Shown here in pieces: positions 31,400 through 43,992 of a stretch of DNA of 64,000 bases (the stretch's first letter is position 1; each line of letters starts with the position of its first letter). The notes beneath the pieces are model-generated. The model was given only the letters and a program-made list of their open reading frames with translations. It was not told the DNA's origin and searched no databases. The stretch is from NCBI GenBank assembly GCA_032622095.1, contig CP136067.1, forward strand, positions 79,386,705-79,450,704, given 5' to 3'. A program made the translations under genes and the position numbers. Source of the DNA: Siphonodentalium dalli. Its lineage: Eukaryota; Mollusca; Scaphopoda; Gadilida; Siphonodentaliidae.

Positions 31400-31828
31400 A
31401 ACATGAACTCGGGAGGATTATCATCGATATCTTCCTGTCTACATCGACTACGTCGTCAACTTTGAGCTGGGCGGTTCTGTATCTTCTCAACGACCCTCAT
31501 CTACAGCGGACATTACACACTGAAGTTTTAAATCATTTAGATAATGGCCGACTTCCATCGATTGAAGACAAATGTCAACTTAAAAATATTGATGCTGTCG
31601 TATCCGAGGTACTCAGGCATGCTGATGTCAGACCTTTTGCTGTACCACACGCTGTCACAGAGTTGACAAACTTCCGAAATTACACCATCCCAGAGGGGAC
31701 CGTGGTACTCCCGGTCATGGAATCTGTGCTGAAGGACGCACGGGCATGGTCGGACCCGGATACATTCTGCCACCGTCGATTCTTGGATCAAGAACAAATC
31801 AACGAACAGTTTATTCCATTTGGTATAG
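31400..31828 (+). CDS. Cytochrome P450 exon 3
   Basis: Acceptor TTTTTTCAG|AA, phase 1, completes Glu296. It encodes residues 296-438 plus one base. The I-helix reads DIFLSTSTTSSTLSW at 305-319. The family motif (A/G)Gx(D/E)T(T/S) is here L-S-T-S-T-T (308-313), so the Gly and the acidic residue are gone while both Thr remain. ExxR is intact (E365-R368, EVLR). The β-region 'FAVPHAV', 'YTIPEGTVVLPVM' and 'AWSDPDTFCHRRFLD' follow, the last being a modified PERF region that retains Arg. The exon ends 'FIPFGI' with donor TATAG|GTAATC, phase 1. The missing acid suggests altered proton delivery, so the product may not be a standard monooxygenase. Confidence 0.92.
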
Positions 31829-32094
31829 GTAATCTATAATATTATGGATCTCAAAGATGCGCTATCCGGCTTGAAACCATAACACTATTATATACACGCT
31901 ATATAGACCTGGATGTGCAGAATCTAGCTTACCCCTTTGTGTGTGGCACGACTGAAGGGGAAAAGGGGGTACGTGGCCAATTTGGTGGACAGGTCATGCC
32001 GCTACCATATGGTACTGTTGCAATGTTGCTACTATCATGGTATTACCATGCATGGTATGATATATACTACCTCGTTAAATTGATATTTACCATG

Positions 32095-32260
32095 GTACGC
32101 ACGAACCCATGTCAACCTCGTCTCGCCAGCGATGACCTTATCAACAGTCTAAACACCTCGGCTACGGGGACATCATTAAAAGGGAAGTCTTTTCACCGAG
32201 ATTTGGGAAGCGGATCAGTCTGAACATGGGTTTGAACCCACTTCCTCTGAAATTCATTAT
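32095..32260 (-). repeat. tRNA-derived SINE-like segment
   Basis: On the minus strand 'GTAGCCGAGGTGTTTAGAC' resembles a Leu/Ser-type tRNA A box. About 45 nt later 'GACATGGGTTCGTGCG' resembles a B box. A second B-box-like GGTTCAAACCC lies near 32230. No intact cloverleaf was found. Confidence 0.35.
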
Positions 32261-32329
32261 CTGCCACGGCCATCTGTTGATCGAAATAGCACATTGAGAT
32301 GTTCCTCATTCCAGATCAGGGTACTTTAC

Positions 32330-32365
32330 CATGGTATAGTGTACCATGGTATAGTACCAGGGTAA
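32330..32365. repeat. TACCATGGTA palindromic repeats
   Basis: TACCATGGTATAGTG is repeated as TACCATGGTATAGTA. Further TACCATGGTA or TATGGTAGTACTATGG copies occur at about 32085-32100, 32570-32590 and 33945-33965, so the region 31.99-34.0 kb is peppered with this 10-bp palindrome. Confidence 0.6.
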
Positions 32366-32588
32366 GCTTTTATAAATCTTAAAATTTGAGCCAACAGATT
32401 GGAGGACAATAATGACACATGTGATTACCTAAGATGTTTTGTATGGGCTGGTTCGAGTCAGATATGGATTTTTGAATAACTGAGTTCCACAGTCCCAAAA
32501 GTATTAATGCTGTGTGGCGGCTAATAACACATCCTGTGATTTTGAATGAGGTGACGTAATACCATGCTTTACCATATGGTAGTACTAT

Positions 32589-33878
32589 CACTGGGGGGAA
32601 ACTGTTTCACAAGAATCGATTCTATCGCCTATCGGGTTCCGTCTCTATCGAATTAAGTCCCGTCTCTTTCGCGACTTGAAACAAATGTTTTCAAAGTTTT
32701 GACCTCCATTTATACACTAAATGTTAAAACAGAACGTATTTTACAAAAACTATCGCTAGATTGTGTCTTTGAGCGTAATTATTGGTGATAATAATGCGAA
32801 GTCGGATATTTTTTGCACACTTAGAAGAGTAATGCGTGTTTGTGTTCATTTCCTTTGTAAATTAAGCAGCATTTTGATGCTCCTTTTATCGGCCTTTTTA
32901 CCTTTTAATTAGACTGAAATATGTCTTCTTGTATGATCGAACACCAGGACACGATTACAGCACAACTTTCGATGGCTCCTCACAGTAAAAGACCCTCAAA
33001 TTAATCCATCAAAAGAAGCAACGCAATGTTCCGATTCTAATGTGATTTTTATGTTCACGATCGGTTCTTTCGCCCCCCGTTTAATGCAATATTATATTCG
33101 ACCAGAGAGTTCATTTGTGTTTCTAGTTGCCATATTACCATATATGGTTTAAACTATAGTCACAGCAACACCAATATGAGTTGTTCAGTAGTCCCAAAGC
33201 ATCATAGGTTGGATATTAAAGATTATCGGTCGATCATCTTTAATATCTGACCTATGGTCGTTTGGGACCACTAAAACTCATCTATTGATTTACTATGGCT
33301 ACATTTTAAACCATATATGACCATGGATTGTCATTGGACAACTATAGATGTACAATCAAATAATCTGATCGAATATGAATGTACTGTAAACAGGAACGAA
33401 AGAACCGATCGTGAACATAAACATCACAATAGAATCGGAACCTTTTGTTGCTTTTTGAGGCACTAATTTGAAGGAATTGTTCGACGAGGAACCGTCGGGA
33501 GGTATTGTATTATAATTATCTAATGTTCAACCATAAAACTTGACAAGTTTCAGTCCAATTTAAAGTAGACAAGGCCGATAATCTGAGCATCAAAGTGCTG
33601 CTTAATTTTCATGGGAAATGCACCCAAACGCACTACGTCTCTAACTGTGCACAACATGCAGCCGATTTTGCTTTATTGTCATCAACAAACACGTATAAAG
33701 ACATAATCTGTCGATTGTTATTGGAGAATACATTCTGTTTTGACATTCAGTCTATAAACAACGGTCAAAACTTTGAAAACATGTTTTAGAAATCGCGAAA
33801 GAGTCGGAACTTAATTCGATAGAGACGGAACCGGAAGGGCGATAGAATCGATTTTGGTGAAACAGTTTCCCCCCAGTG
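32589..33878. mobile_element. 1.29-kb foldback transposon with ACTAT target duplication
   Basis: The left end CACTGGGGGGAAACTGTTTC and its reverse complement at the right end are flanked by ACTAT on both sides (32584-32588 and 33879-33883). The arms pair along almost the whole length. Examples are TCTATCGAATTAAGT near 32650/33805 and TTTTCAAAGTTTTGACC near 32690/33760. The pairing meets at a central hairpin near 33180-33330 (ATATTAAAGAT / ATCTTTAATAT). No transposase coding is present. The 5-bp duplication and CACTG ends do not let me place the superfamily. Confidence 0.85.
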
Positions 33879-33883
33879 ACTAT

Positions 33884-34020
33884 GGTAGTTTTTTTATACG
33901 GGATGTTTTCAAATTTCCTGACAAAAGTTATCTAATTTTATTTATGGTAGTACTATGGTAGTTTTTTTTATACGGGATCTTTTCAAAGTTCCTGAAAAAA
34001 AGTTATCTAATTTTATTAGC
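33884..34020. repeat. Two-copy tandem repeat, about 75-80 bp
   Basis: TTTTTTTATACGGGAT...TTTTCAAA.TTCCTGA.AAAA.GTTATCTAATTTTATT occurs twice, beginning at about 33889 and 33965. Confidence 0.75.
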
Positions 34021-34732
34021 ATGTTGTTATGCTGGTTATGTTATACCGTAGTAATATAATTACATCTATTGTAAATTAAAGAAGGTGGCAAAATATCACC
34101 ATAGTGGTAGCATGCCATTCCATGTTATTTGAAAAATTTTGCGTGGCAGAATACAATAGTTCAATACAATGGAAATGAATGTGCCCTACATTTAGTCTCC
34201 AAACAAATTTTCAGTTCTTCAAGGCTTGCAATATTTATATTATATTTTACGTAAATGCACATTTTCGTTATGCTGTCCTAGAAAATACTTTTCCACAACA
34301 TATATTGATACCATCATTATAATCATTTGTTCAGACTTTCAGATGGAAATTCAATGTTCAAATTCAATTTATTTCTGTGATTTTTAAACAAATGAGATTA
34401 GCATGCGTGATATAGATCTATACTTGCCCAAATTGAATAAGCTGATCTAGTTCATGTAATAACCCCCTGCATGCTGGGTGCGTTACGGGGTCATAGAACA
34501 ACAGTGCATTTGAACGATGAATTTCAATTTGAATGTTTGGACAAATGTTTGGCGAATGAATATAATATTACCACGGAAACAGTGATGGTTTGTTTACATT
34601 TTTTTTACATTTTGGCAGGCGAATGGGGCTGTAACATCACCATGATAATAAATGTTATAAAAAAATTCAGTTTCGATGTGATTGTTGATTCTTATTGGCA
34701 TGCTCATTTAGTTTTGTGTGTATTTGTTTCAG

Positions 34733-34956
34733 GTAAGAGAACGTGCCCTGGACAGGCTAATGCAAGGACGGAGCTGTTTCTTTTCTTGGCAGCTCTCGTC
34801 CAAAAATTCGAGTTTTGTGCCGAGGATGGACTTCATGTTCCTCCACTAGAAGGCAAACTAGGTATCACGCGCAGTCCTTTGTCATTCAAGGTTAAGGCTG
34901 TGCCCAGAAGGGAAACTCTGCCTGGCACAGGCGATAACAGTGCCTATGGGAGATAA
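34733..34956 (+). CDS. Cytochrome P450 exon 4 (terminal, heme-binding loop)
   Basis: Acceptor TTGTTTCAG|GT, phase 1, completes Gly439. Together with exon 3 it gives the heme loop 'FGIGKRTCPG' (residues 436-445), which matches FxGxRxCxG with Cys443 as the thiolate ligand. Pro444 and Gln446 are less usual than Leu/Glu at these places. 'ARTELFLFLAALVQKFEF' is the L-helix and 'LHVPPLEGKLGITRSPLSFKVKAVPR' the C-terminal sheet. The stop TAA is at 34954-34956. The exon itself begins GTAAG, which mimics a donor site. With exon 1b, 2 and 3 the predicted protein is 512 residues, within the normal P450 range. No convincing polyadenylation signal was seen in the next 300 bp. Confidence 0.92.
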
Positions 34957-35278
34957 TATGAAATACACTGAAAAAAACAACCTATAATTCAGGGGGTGTG
35001 TAAATGTTTTTGCAGCAATGTATGCCGGGTACATGTGTCGGTGGTCGAAACTGCTAAAACACATTTTTTACACCCTCTCGTAATGTTTTTTACTGGAAAC
35101 TTTAAAATACAAAATATACAAGTCTAAATTTAATTAGGCCCATTTAGTTTTCGAGTCACCGATTTTTTTTTATATGCCTTGATATATACCGTGACATAAT
35201 GACATCAATGACATAAACTATGATTAAGATATAACTTCATGCAGATTTGAACATATAAGACTACCCCAAATAATAACT
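34957..35278. other. P450 3' flank / possible 3' UTR
   Basis: AT-rich and without a canonical AATAAA that I can point to before the LINE fragment begins. Confidence 0.4.
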
Positions 35279-35740
35279 ATGACTATTATATGGATTGTTT
35301 CCTACCAGCTGCAATTACCGAATGGAACAAAGGGCAGAAGTACACTCAAAGAATTCAACAGTGACAATATGTGTCCACCTGCCTATTTTTATCATAGTAA
35401 ATGCCGTAAATATCATATCCTTCATACCCGGTTAAGACTGAACTGCATGCAGCCACCTGAATTTTGACCTGACAGATAATCATGTAAAAAAAATCCCCCT
35501 TCTGTTTGTGTGGGGAACTTGAGACAACTTACCACTATCTCTTTGAATGTACATTTTACCAAGAGCCCAGAAGAGAACTATATGACTCCCTACCCATCGT
35601 TTCCCTATCGGAGAATACTCTATTGCAGGGATCAAAGGAGCTTAACCTTCGTGAAAACAAACAAATATTTAATGCAGTACAGATATATAAAATGAGAACA
35701 AAAAGATTCCCATGATTCTATCACAACGAATTGCATTGGA
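35279..35740 (+). mobile_element. LINE 3' coding fragment (dead)
   Basis: Translated in two frames, 'KYHILHTRLRLNC' is followed after a break by 'CGELETTYHYLFECTFY' (35512 on), then 'ENTLLQGSKELNLRENKQIF' and 'QIYKMRTKRF'. This is the characteristic C-terminal cysteine/histidine motif region of many non-LTR retrotransposons. One frameshift separates the halves. Confidence 0.75.
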
Positions 35741-35769
35741 TTCTGGCCGCGTTATGCGGTAGCATGATA

Positions 35770-36025
35770 TTCCCCACTATTATGTGTAGTACTAAATGCC
35801 TTCCGAAAACAATATATTCAGCAGCACTAACCCAAAACAGGACAATTCCTGTTTCAAGGGTGTTCACTGTGAATATCGCAGCATCCTCCTGGGTTGGTGG
35901 TCGAAACTGGATGCTGCGATATTCACATTGAACACCCTTGAAATAGGAATGATCTTGTTTCGGGTTAATGCTGCTGAATATATTCTTATTCTCGTGGAAG
36001 ATATATATAGTCCACAACATATTTC
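35770..36025. repeat. Long imperfect palindrome inserted in the LINE
   Basis: Arms of about 100 bp (ATATTCAGCAGCACTAACCC ... GTGAATATCGCAGCATCC, and the reverse complement) are separated by about 20 bp around 35900. This looks like a foldback/MITE insertion between the LINE coding part and its 3' UTR. Confidence 0.75.
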
Positions 36026-36099
36026 GATTATGAACACTCGCAGATGTGTGTGTTTGTTTAATTACTTATTGACTGATGTTAACAGTCAATGTGATTGAC

Positions 36100-36560
36100 C
36101 CCCTCCCATGGCGCCTGACGCATGAAGATTACTATAGACTAGCCTAATTTTTATCATGCAACAACCCAATTATTGAAAACTCCCACCACTGTCATCATTT
36201 CACGAATTCGTCTGTTCCCCTCTTGTCTTCTAGTTTCTCACCCCCACTCTCTCTCTCTGCCTCCTGCTACCCCGAACACTAACTTCTCCCTTTTATTTCC
36301 ATCCCTAAATCATGTAAATTCAGTTATATATCTCCATTTCTCCTAAAACCATGATTTCCAACCCTTTCCGTCAGATATATACCCCTCCCTCACTTATTTG
36401 GGATTGGCATGTCGCCAAAGAGGAGAAGACTTCATATAAGCCCTCGGGCTTGTTGTCTGATCCTCGTTTCCATACATTAACTCTTCTATTTTGCATTTAT
36501 GTCATCCACATATATTATGTTATTTGTTTGGATTTGGAAATAAAAACATGTTTACACTAA
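36100..36560 (+). mobile_element. LINE 3' untranslated region with AATAAA
   Basis: 'GCATGTCGCCAAAGAGGAGA...CCCTCGGGCTTGTTGTCTGA' followed by 'GTTATTTGTTTGGATTTGGA' and AATAAAAAC near 36539 is the style of LINE 3' tails. It lies in the same orientation as the coding fragment at 35279-35740. Confidence 0.5.
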
Positions 36561-36794
36561 CTATTATTAAAATACTTTATTACACTCCTATGCGCGATTT
36601 ACATTGAAAATGCCGTTAATTAAAAATGGTAATACCACTAGTGAATTATGTCATTTCTCGTTACGCCATTGACGTTACATCGCTTACTGATCTTGACTGA
36701 AATTTCGGTGGTTAATCTTTCTCCACATCACGACTTTCAAGCATTAATTATGTGTGTTTTAATCATATATGGCGAACCAAATTGATGCAGAAGT

Positions 36795-36978
36795 GTAATA
36801 AATAGAGTAATCAATTAGTTCCGAGAATTACGTTAAATATTTCACTCGAAGTGAGAGACATTTAGGTAAGAAACTCGTGCGCTAACGCGCACTTGTTTCT
36901 TACTATACTGACGTCTCTAGTGAACTATTTAACGTAATTCTGTTAACCAATTGATTAATCTCTATATAATTCATAACC
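36795..36978. repeat. Palindromic MITE-like sequence
   Basis: Imperfect arms (AATCAATTAG...GAATTACGTTAAATA...CACT...GAGA and the reverse complement) meet at GTGCGCTAACGCGCAC near 36885. Confidence 0.65.
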
Positions 36979-36979
36979 A

Positions 36980-39560
36980 TTTGGAACGTCTGTGTATCAG
37001 AAGGTGCCCATAGAGTGATAAAAAATAGCTAATATCATATCAACATTTCCCCTGTCTCGCTCCCAGAATGCAACATAATTCCAACAAAGATATAAGAGTT
37101 ATTCCTCTTCCAATGAAAATTATAGACTTTCCAATTCAATCCAGATGAAACTTAAGCACAGAAAACATGTCGGTACCTCAACACAAACAACATGTTCACA
37201 GTTTATTACACCATATAAGCTGATCATACAATGTTTTGGAGCTTCCTCTTTCAAAAGCTCTTAAACCCAAAAATCCCCTAAACCACATTTAAACCAAAGT
37301 CCAAACCCATTTTGTTGGTGCAGATGCAACAACGAACAAGCCGATTCCAGTTCCCCCCCCCCCCCCAACAACTCATTGTGGGAGGTATAAATATTCCTGC
37401 CCAAATGAAAACAAATGTTGATATGCAGTGTGGTCCACTCAAACAGAGAGCAATCAACTGGAATTAGGCCAGTGTTAAGAGATATGGTGGTATGCTTTAA
37501 GTTGGTTATGAACGTATGACCCAGAACTTATCTCAGCTAAATTTTTCATTGATCAACAGACATGACATGAACATTCTCAAAAATAGAAAATTATTTGTGG
37601 GTAGTTGCCTTTCTAATTGAAAATAATCATTAAATTTCACGAATCAAGAAAAATTAAGTCTCCTCACATGACCTTCAGATATGATACCATGGATATATGA
37701 ACTGCACTTTTGAAAAAATATCTATTTTACAGAAGTTCTTCAAAAATCAAGATGGAAATGGAAATGTGTACTGAACACTGAAAAATGATGAACACAAATA
37801 TATTTATATTTACCAAGAGTTCTTTGAAAAATTTACTCAGAACCACCTGTTTACAAACCGTAGATTTACTTGCTAAGATTGCTGTCTGGAAGCTGACACT
37901 AGTGAGTAAGGGTGACCTTGTGTCCAGTGCAGCTGGGATAGTTATCAGACTGTGTGCCAGTGTGTGGCAACTGGCTCATGAAGGATTATCCCATGAGTGG
38001 TGACCTGGTTACAGGGGGTGGGCTAAATTGAATCTTGAGAAATTATTTCATCAACTCACCACTGTCCATAGATAATCATTTGCTGTCAGCTCCCAGTCGA
38101 CCATGTTGGGGAAGTAAATCTATCATTTGTAAACAACTGGTTTTGAGTAAGTTTTTCAAAGGATGGCTTGGTAAATATGAAATAAAGTTCATCAGTGTTC
38201 AGTACACATTTCCATATTTTTTCTTAGAAATTGTTGGATTTGGGGACAAAACAAATAATTTTTAAAACCTCTATAAAGTTCACATTTTGTTTTTCCCAAG
38301 ATAATCCATCATGATTTATACTATTAAAATGGTGCATCCATTGGCTTGGTTGCTGTGAATACTAATATAAGTGAACAGAATCCTTTATTTTTACTCCTAT
38401 AAAATTTTGGGGGAAATGGGTTGACAAACCTTTAAAACAACAAAATATGAAATCTAATATGAAACTCCTGTTGTATTCCTGTAGATGTCCAGCCAATATG
38501 GGATAAAAATACTAAATTTTGTAAAAGGCCATCTTCATTTCATCCATGCCACATGCATGACTGTGGTAGGGTGTGGGGGACAACATGCCACATATAGGTC
38601 GACATTTATTCTATTGGATAGGCCTATAAACTAGCAAGCCTGGTAATCTATTCACCTCAAAACAAAGAGGTTGCATCCTGATGCTGGTATATCCCCATGG
38701 TCAAATTCAAACATCGGCAGGTAGGAACCCAACTACTAATATGGAAACCCCCCAACAAACATCCTAACAAAACTACCTTTAGGTTTAAGTGAGCAACAAA
38801 GGTATAACTGGAAATAAAATACTTTTATTATCATATTATGCACATTAAAGTGCAAATGAACAATCAAAGCTTTTGGAACATGGAAGGAAATGAACCAAAC
38901 TTTTCATGGGTAATTTCTCACAAATAATCATTGACTAATTTCAAAACTATTCCAGCTCTTATATTCTATTATCAGTGCACTGAATTTCTGCCAATATGAC
39001 TTGAACAGTGCAGTTTAAGTGCTAATTTATCCTGATCACCTCTCCAAATAAAAATAAGACCATTCCTCAGTATAATTTTATAACTGAGTTGGAGAATTAA
39101 TTTGGTAATGAAATGGTTAAGTGTAAAATGTGGCTTGTGACTCATTAATCACAATTCTTCAAATCAAATTTCGAGGAAGAATGAATGTACATTGAGACAG
39201 ATTTCTAGTATATGTATGTTGGAAATGTCCAACTTAGGTAATTTTTACTTAAATATTTTAACTTTTAGATTCTTTACAATTCTTGTGTCTTTTATAGATA
39301 TTCTTGCACGTCAGACCCAAGTTTCTGTTCTATATGCCAGAAAGGGGAAAACTGGTGAAGACAGACCCTGCCTTAGTTGAAGCACCAAGTCATTCCTCTC
39401 ATTTCAAGCACTTCTACCCCATTTCCATTCATTGTAAACTAAACTAGGAAGAAAGATGTCATGAAATAATTTGGATAATTAGTTAAGATATCTGAATTTG
39501 ATTTCCACGAGATAAATTCAGCACCATCAAAGTATGTGGGGCCAGTTTGAAGAGCATAAA
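36980..39560. other. AT-rich non-coding stretch
   Basis: No exon with convincing splice sites or family motif. A weak tRNA-like pair of boxes ('AGCAAGCCTGGTAATC' at 38631 and 'GAGGTTGCATCC' at 38667) could be a SINE remnant. 39035-39120 resembles the TTAA-MITE family seen at 46343 and 48088 ('CC.AAATAAAAATAAGACCATTCC'). Confidence 0.4.
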
Positions 39561-39568
39561 CATGTTAA

Positions 39569-39817
39569 CCCTTTCATGACAAGAGCTGCGCTGGTGCAGC
39601 ATTAAAGATCCTGTGCCAGTGCATTCTGCTATATATATTCCACAGGGAGCCTTGCATATATAAGAGGATGCACTGGCTTACAAGATCAAGGTAAATATTG
39701 TTAGGCCAAAGCATTCTCTTATATATGTGAGGCGCCCTATGGGTGACTCGCATATATAAGAGAATGCATTGGCACAGGGTATTCACAAAATTTCAGGAAT
39801 CTCCAGTCATGAAAGGG
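39569..39817. mobile_element. piggyBac-like MITE (TTAA target), copy 1
   Basis: CCCTTTCATGAC at the left end and GTCATGAAAGGG at the right end are both flanked by TTAA (39565-39568 and 39818-39821). The interior has repeated 'GCATTCTCTTATATATG' in alternating orientation and short GGGAGCC/GGCTCCC hairpins. TTAA plus CCC ends are diagnostic for piggyBac-type insertion. Confidence 0.85.
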
Positions 39818-39821
39818 TTAA

Positions 39822-41835
39822 CAATTAGTATTGCATGACATTGGAAAATATTATAAATCGATTCCACATTGTCAACTATCTAAGTCAGTAGGTGTCTGAT
39901 TGTTAAGTAATTTGTACTATGACAACTTGAATTTATTTTTGTTATATTTGTGCACATTTTTTCTCCAGCTGGTACCAGTTAGAAATTGTGATAGTTGCAC
40001 AGTTTGCGATATGTACATGTTCAACAACAGAATTGACAGCTGGAAAATTAATTAGATATAATTACTGGCGTCACTGTGGAATCCAAAATATAACCAAGAT
40101 AGCAGATAATCTTGCTCTAATTAGTTCTTTTCATTATTTTGATATCCAAGTGGGCAAAACGTAGGGTTATTGTTATCTACAATGTCCATGAAGTGAATAT
40201 TGTTGGCAGAATCATTGCCTTATGTTCACCACCCAATAAAGGAGTAAATATTTACATCTGGGTGTAATTCAAATGTTGTGTTCTCTAAATTGGCACAATC
40301 AATGTAACTGAAATTTTTCTACATTGCTAGTAGCAATTTTCTACATTCCTCCAGTGGAGATAGTGGTTGGGTACTAACTTATTGGGAAAGTGATGTATTT
40401 GTCATATCTCATCTTTCCAATGACATGCAATACAAATTTTGACTTATTACAAATTTCAAACCAAGCTTGGATGTTTTACGCTTTCATTTAATACTGAATG
40501 GATTCTCCTATTCTGTTACGAAAGTATACAATGGCATTTTAATAACAAAAGTACAGAAGACTTAGGATTCCTATTCGGTCATTTGGAGGGAATGTTCAAA
40601 TAAGTAAAACTTTTTGACTGAACTATCCCAAAGCAAATACCCATCAACAAGTAAATACTTATCAAAGGGTTGATCACATGGAATCTTTTTCGAGTGATGT
40701 TTCTAATTACAGAAAATACTAATGTTGACTTAGGCCACACCAATAATATAACCTGGTTTACAAAAATTTGGGTAGAGAAAAAAGATATGAATGGAAAAAA
40801 TAATACTAAAAATATTCAGCACCACCTCAACAATTGATCACATAGGAAATGCACATAAATTTCAAAATATATTTGAAAATTTACAATGATTTATAGAAAT
40901 AAAAAAAATAGCATGAGATACTTCTTCCCATAAAACTATTTATATAACGGATAAGAAGAAGGAAAAAAGAAGAATCCGTCATCAAACATTTTCTTGACTC
41001 CATACTTCATATTTTAGTGAACATGAACATAAGCAGACAGTAAAATAAAAAAAATATATAATATGCGAAAATAGTTGTAGGATACATTTGTAAACCAGGC
41101 TATTAAATTAATGTTGCCTTATTTTAAAATTCAATCCATGTCTGACGTTTTAACCAAGGGGATGTGAAAGTATAAGTTGAAAGGGATATAGAATATTTGC
41201 AGGAACTTGGAAGTCCTGAACAACAAGATAACATTTTCCCAAAGTATCCAGTTTAAAAATGAACAAAACAACAATGCAATTTCATTGCAAACTGATGAAT
41301 CACAAAAAAATATAAATACTGGTGTATATTAAATTACAGATAAAGGATCTCAAGGCCTTTGAAGTGGGTCCATGTGAAATAACATAAAGGTCTGTAAAAC
41401 AACTATCATCAACAAGAACATGGAACAATCGACTGACTTTGTTCTTCTTTTCATTATTAATAACTTTCCAAAATAATCATAGATTTTGCATGTCAAAACC
41501 ATTGTACATTATTGTTACAGTGGAATTACCAATAAAAGTCCAATTAGTCCAATAAAATACCGAAGTTTAAACAAAACTTAATGCTAAACATTGGAAAAGG
41601 TCAAAGCATTGATATTTCTCCATGTTCTTCTTAGCGGTTCTGTTTTTAAAGACTTTTATATTTTTTGCACATCTGCCCACTGCCAGTCCCATGGGTACCT
41701 AATATATAAAGAACTCTTATTATATGATTTTTAGTTTGTATGGTTCCTGTAATAACTGTTGTTCCATAATTATAATCAACTTCTCAGGTTAATATTAGCG
41801 AAGTTCTGAGTTACATGTATGATTGACTTGTAACC
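39822..41835. other. AT-rich non-coding stretch
   Basis: No coding exon, RNA gene or element boundary recognised. Confidence 0.45.
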
Positions 41836-41837
41836 TA

Positions 41838-42070
41838 CAGTAATACTCTAATTAATCGACCTCTTAACCCACAGCAGAATTATGGGTAACTTTTCAGGAT
41901 TTAGTCGGAAATATGGCTGAGAGCTTTCCGATGAAATATGGCTTGTTGCCATTCATCGGAAAGCTGAGAGCTTTCCGATGAATGGCAAAAAGCCATATTT
42001 CCGACTAAATCCTGAAAAGTTACCCATAATTCTGCTGTGGTTAAGAGGTCGATTAATTAGAGTATTACTG
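41838..42070. mobile_element. Tc1/mariner-type MITE (TA target)
   Basis: A 233-bp near-perfect palindrome starts CAGTAATACTCTAATTAATC, and its reverse complement ends at 42070. It is flanked by TA (41836-41837 and 42071-42072). The arms include AATTATGGGTAACTTTTCAG, and the centre repeats a GCTGAGAGCTTTCCGATGAA motif. Confidence 0.85.
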
Positions 42071-42928
42071 TAGTTGATATTGCCAACGAGAGTAAATTGT
42101 TGGGATCACTGCTACTACACATACATTGTTTTTCAGTAAAGATTTTTTTAGTCATTGTGTAATGTGAAGCAAAAAAAGGAATAATACAAACATAATAGTT
42201 AAGAACATAAATTGGAAAATGTCAATTTTGATGGAGGATCTGATCACTTTAGAAGACAGCGATGATATTATAATTCTCAAATCTATATAACTGTATAAAC
42301 ATGACAAAAATAAGTCTTGTTTTTTCAACAGTTTTCCACCTCAAGTGGGAATGTTCAACTTTGAGATAAGGGCCGATTACTTTGAGACCAATAAGAGAAT
42401 GCAATATGCATCCATCTGCAGATAGGTTTGAAGCATGTGTCCATAGATTGTCATGCTACCCGACTATTCTTTTACAAGTCTTGCTACATGATGGGATACA
42501 TATACAGGTGTAAATTTTGTGCAAAGTCATGCAAATTTTTCCATTGGAACCGTCTCTATAGTAATACAAAATCAATACAATTTACACGTCAAATGGATGT
42601 TTAACCGAGCCTCACAATTATACCCATGACTCAGGCTGAGCTGTTTGGACTTGATAGTAGAGGTTAAAGTGCATTTCAGAGCTGGCTCGGTCGGCTGGTT
42701 AGTGATCAAATGAACTCACTTCTTCGATAGCTTTCGGCCTTGGACCTTCATCAATTCGTAACATGACGTCAACGAACACTAGGCAATGTTATCGTACCAA
42801 TGACATCCAAATATTCAAGTTGGTGCCATCTCCTCTTGTAACTGCTCAAGGTTTCAACACAAGCTGCCAAGTGTTTGTTGACATCCTGTTCGATAGGAAG
42901 TATATATCTGCCATTATTGTTTGTAAGT

Positions 42929-43851
42929 TAGGGTTGAAACAATTAATCGACTAGACGACGCTGAAATGTCAGAACGTCGACTCTGAATTTTGCCGTCGAC
43001 TAGTCGGAACATAGTGTATTAGTTTCATGTATAACGTTTTCAAGATCGATTCCGGCATAAACGGTGTTAACTGCGCTTAAGTTACGGTAAGTATAACATT
43101 CGGTGGCACCCGGAATTGACAGTGTTACTAGTATAGACACACACGGTGACCCGACTATTATTTGAAAGAATGAAATTGACAACACAATGTCTCACTTGTC
43201 GTTTGAGGTCAAAGACATCACTGCGACATGATGGCAATGATTGACACGGCTTTATCGTTTGTCGGAGACCGCTTTGATCTAGACACTGTGTATATTTCAA
43301 TTGATCTCGCACCATCGGGTTATGATGCGACGATGTGTGAAGGTCGCTTAAGGTGGCGTCATTGGTGCTACCGTATATAAATGATACTGACATTGAGAAC
43401 TGGCTATCGTATTCTACAACGTAGCCTATACTATAGGGCGTATTTAGTCGGAACATTAACATATTATAGTGACACCGCTCGGCACCAGTTTATTGGTGAT
43501 CACGTGACTAAACGAAATCTCGAACGCTGATATTAAATTTAAAACCTGTATAAATGATCGTGTTTCTAATCATTATCCACCACATGTCTAATTATATAAT
43601 TACATTCAGTGTGTTGGATAAATATCAACATGTTTACTGTATTATTTCCCAAATAAATTGGTGTCTATGCAGGGAAATGCGATACGCAATAGACCGTCAT
43701 TGCATCAGTCATCAGTGTACGCCATGTATGATGAATTTTCTGTACCATGTTATGTTTGAAAGTTTTGATATCGGGTACCGACTAGTCGACGCAACGCGAC
43801 TTTTGGGCCTCGACTAGTCGACTTTGAAATTCACTAGTTGTTTCAACACTA
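42929..43851. mobile_element. Non-autonomous hAT-like element with 8-bp duplication
   Basis: The ends TAGGGTTGAAACAA and TTGTTTCAACACTA are flanked by TTGTAAGT at 42921-42928 and 43852-43859. Subterminal CGACTAGTCG motifs lie near both ends. Length is 923 bp, and the ORFs inside show no transposase motifs. Confidence 0.85.
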
Positions 43852-43992
43852 TTGTAAGTTCATCTAAATGCCATCATGTGAATTTTATATCTGCTAATAT
43901 CAAGTGAAGGCGGTCTAAGGCTAAAAGCTATTGAACAAGCTGTTTAATCTCCAATGTTTACTGCCAGAATTTACTCTGTGCGATTGATATCT

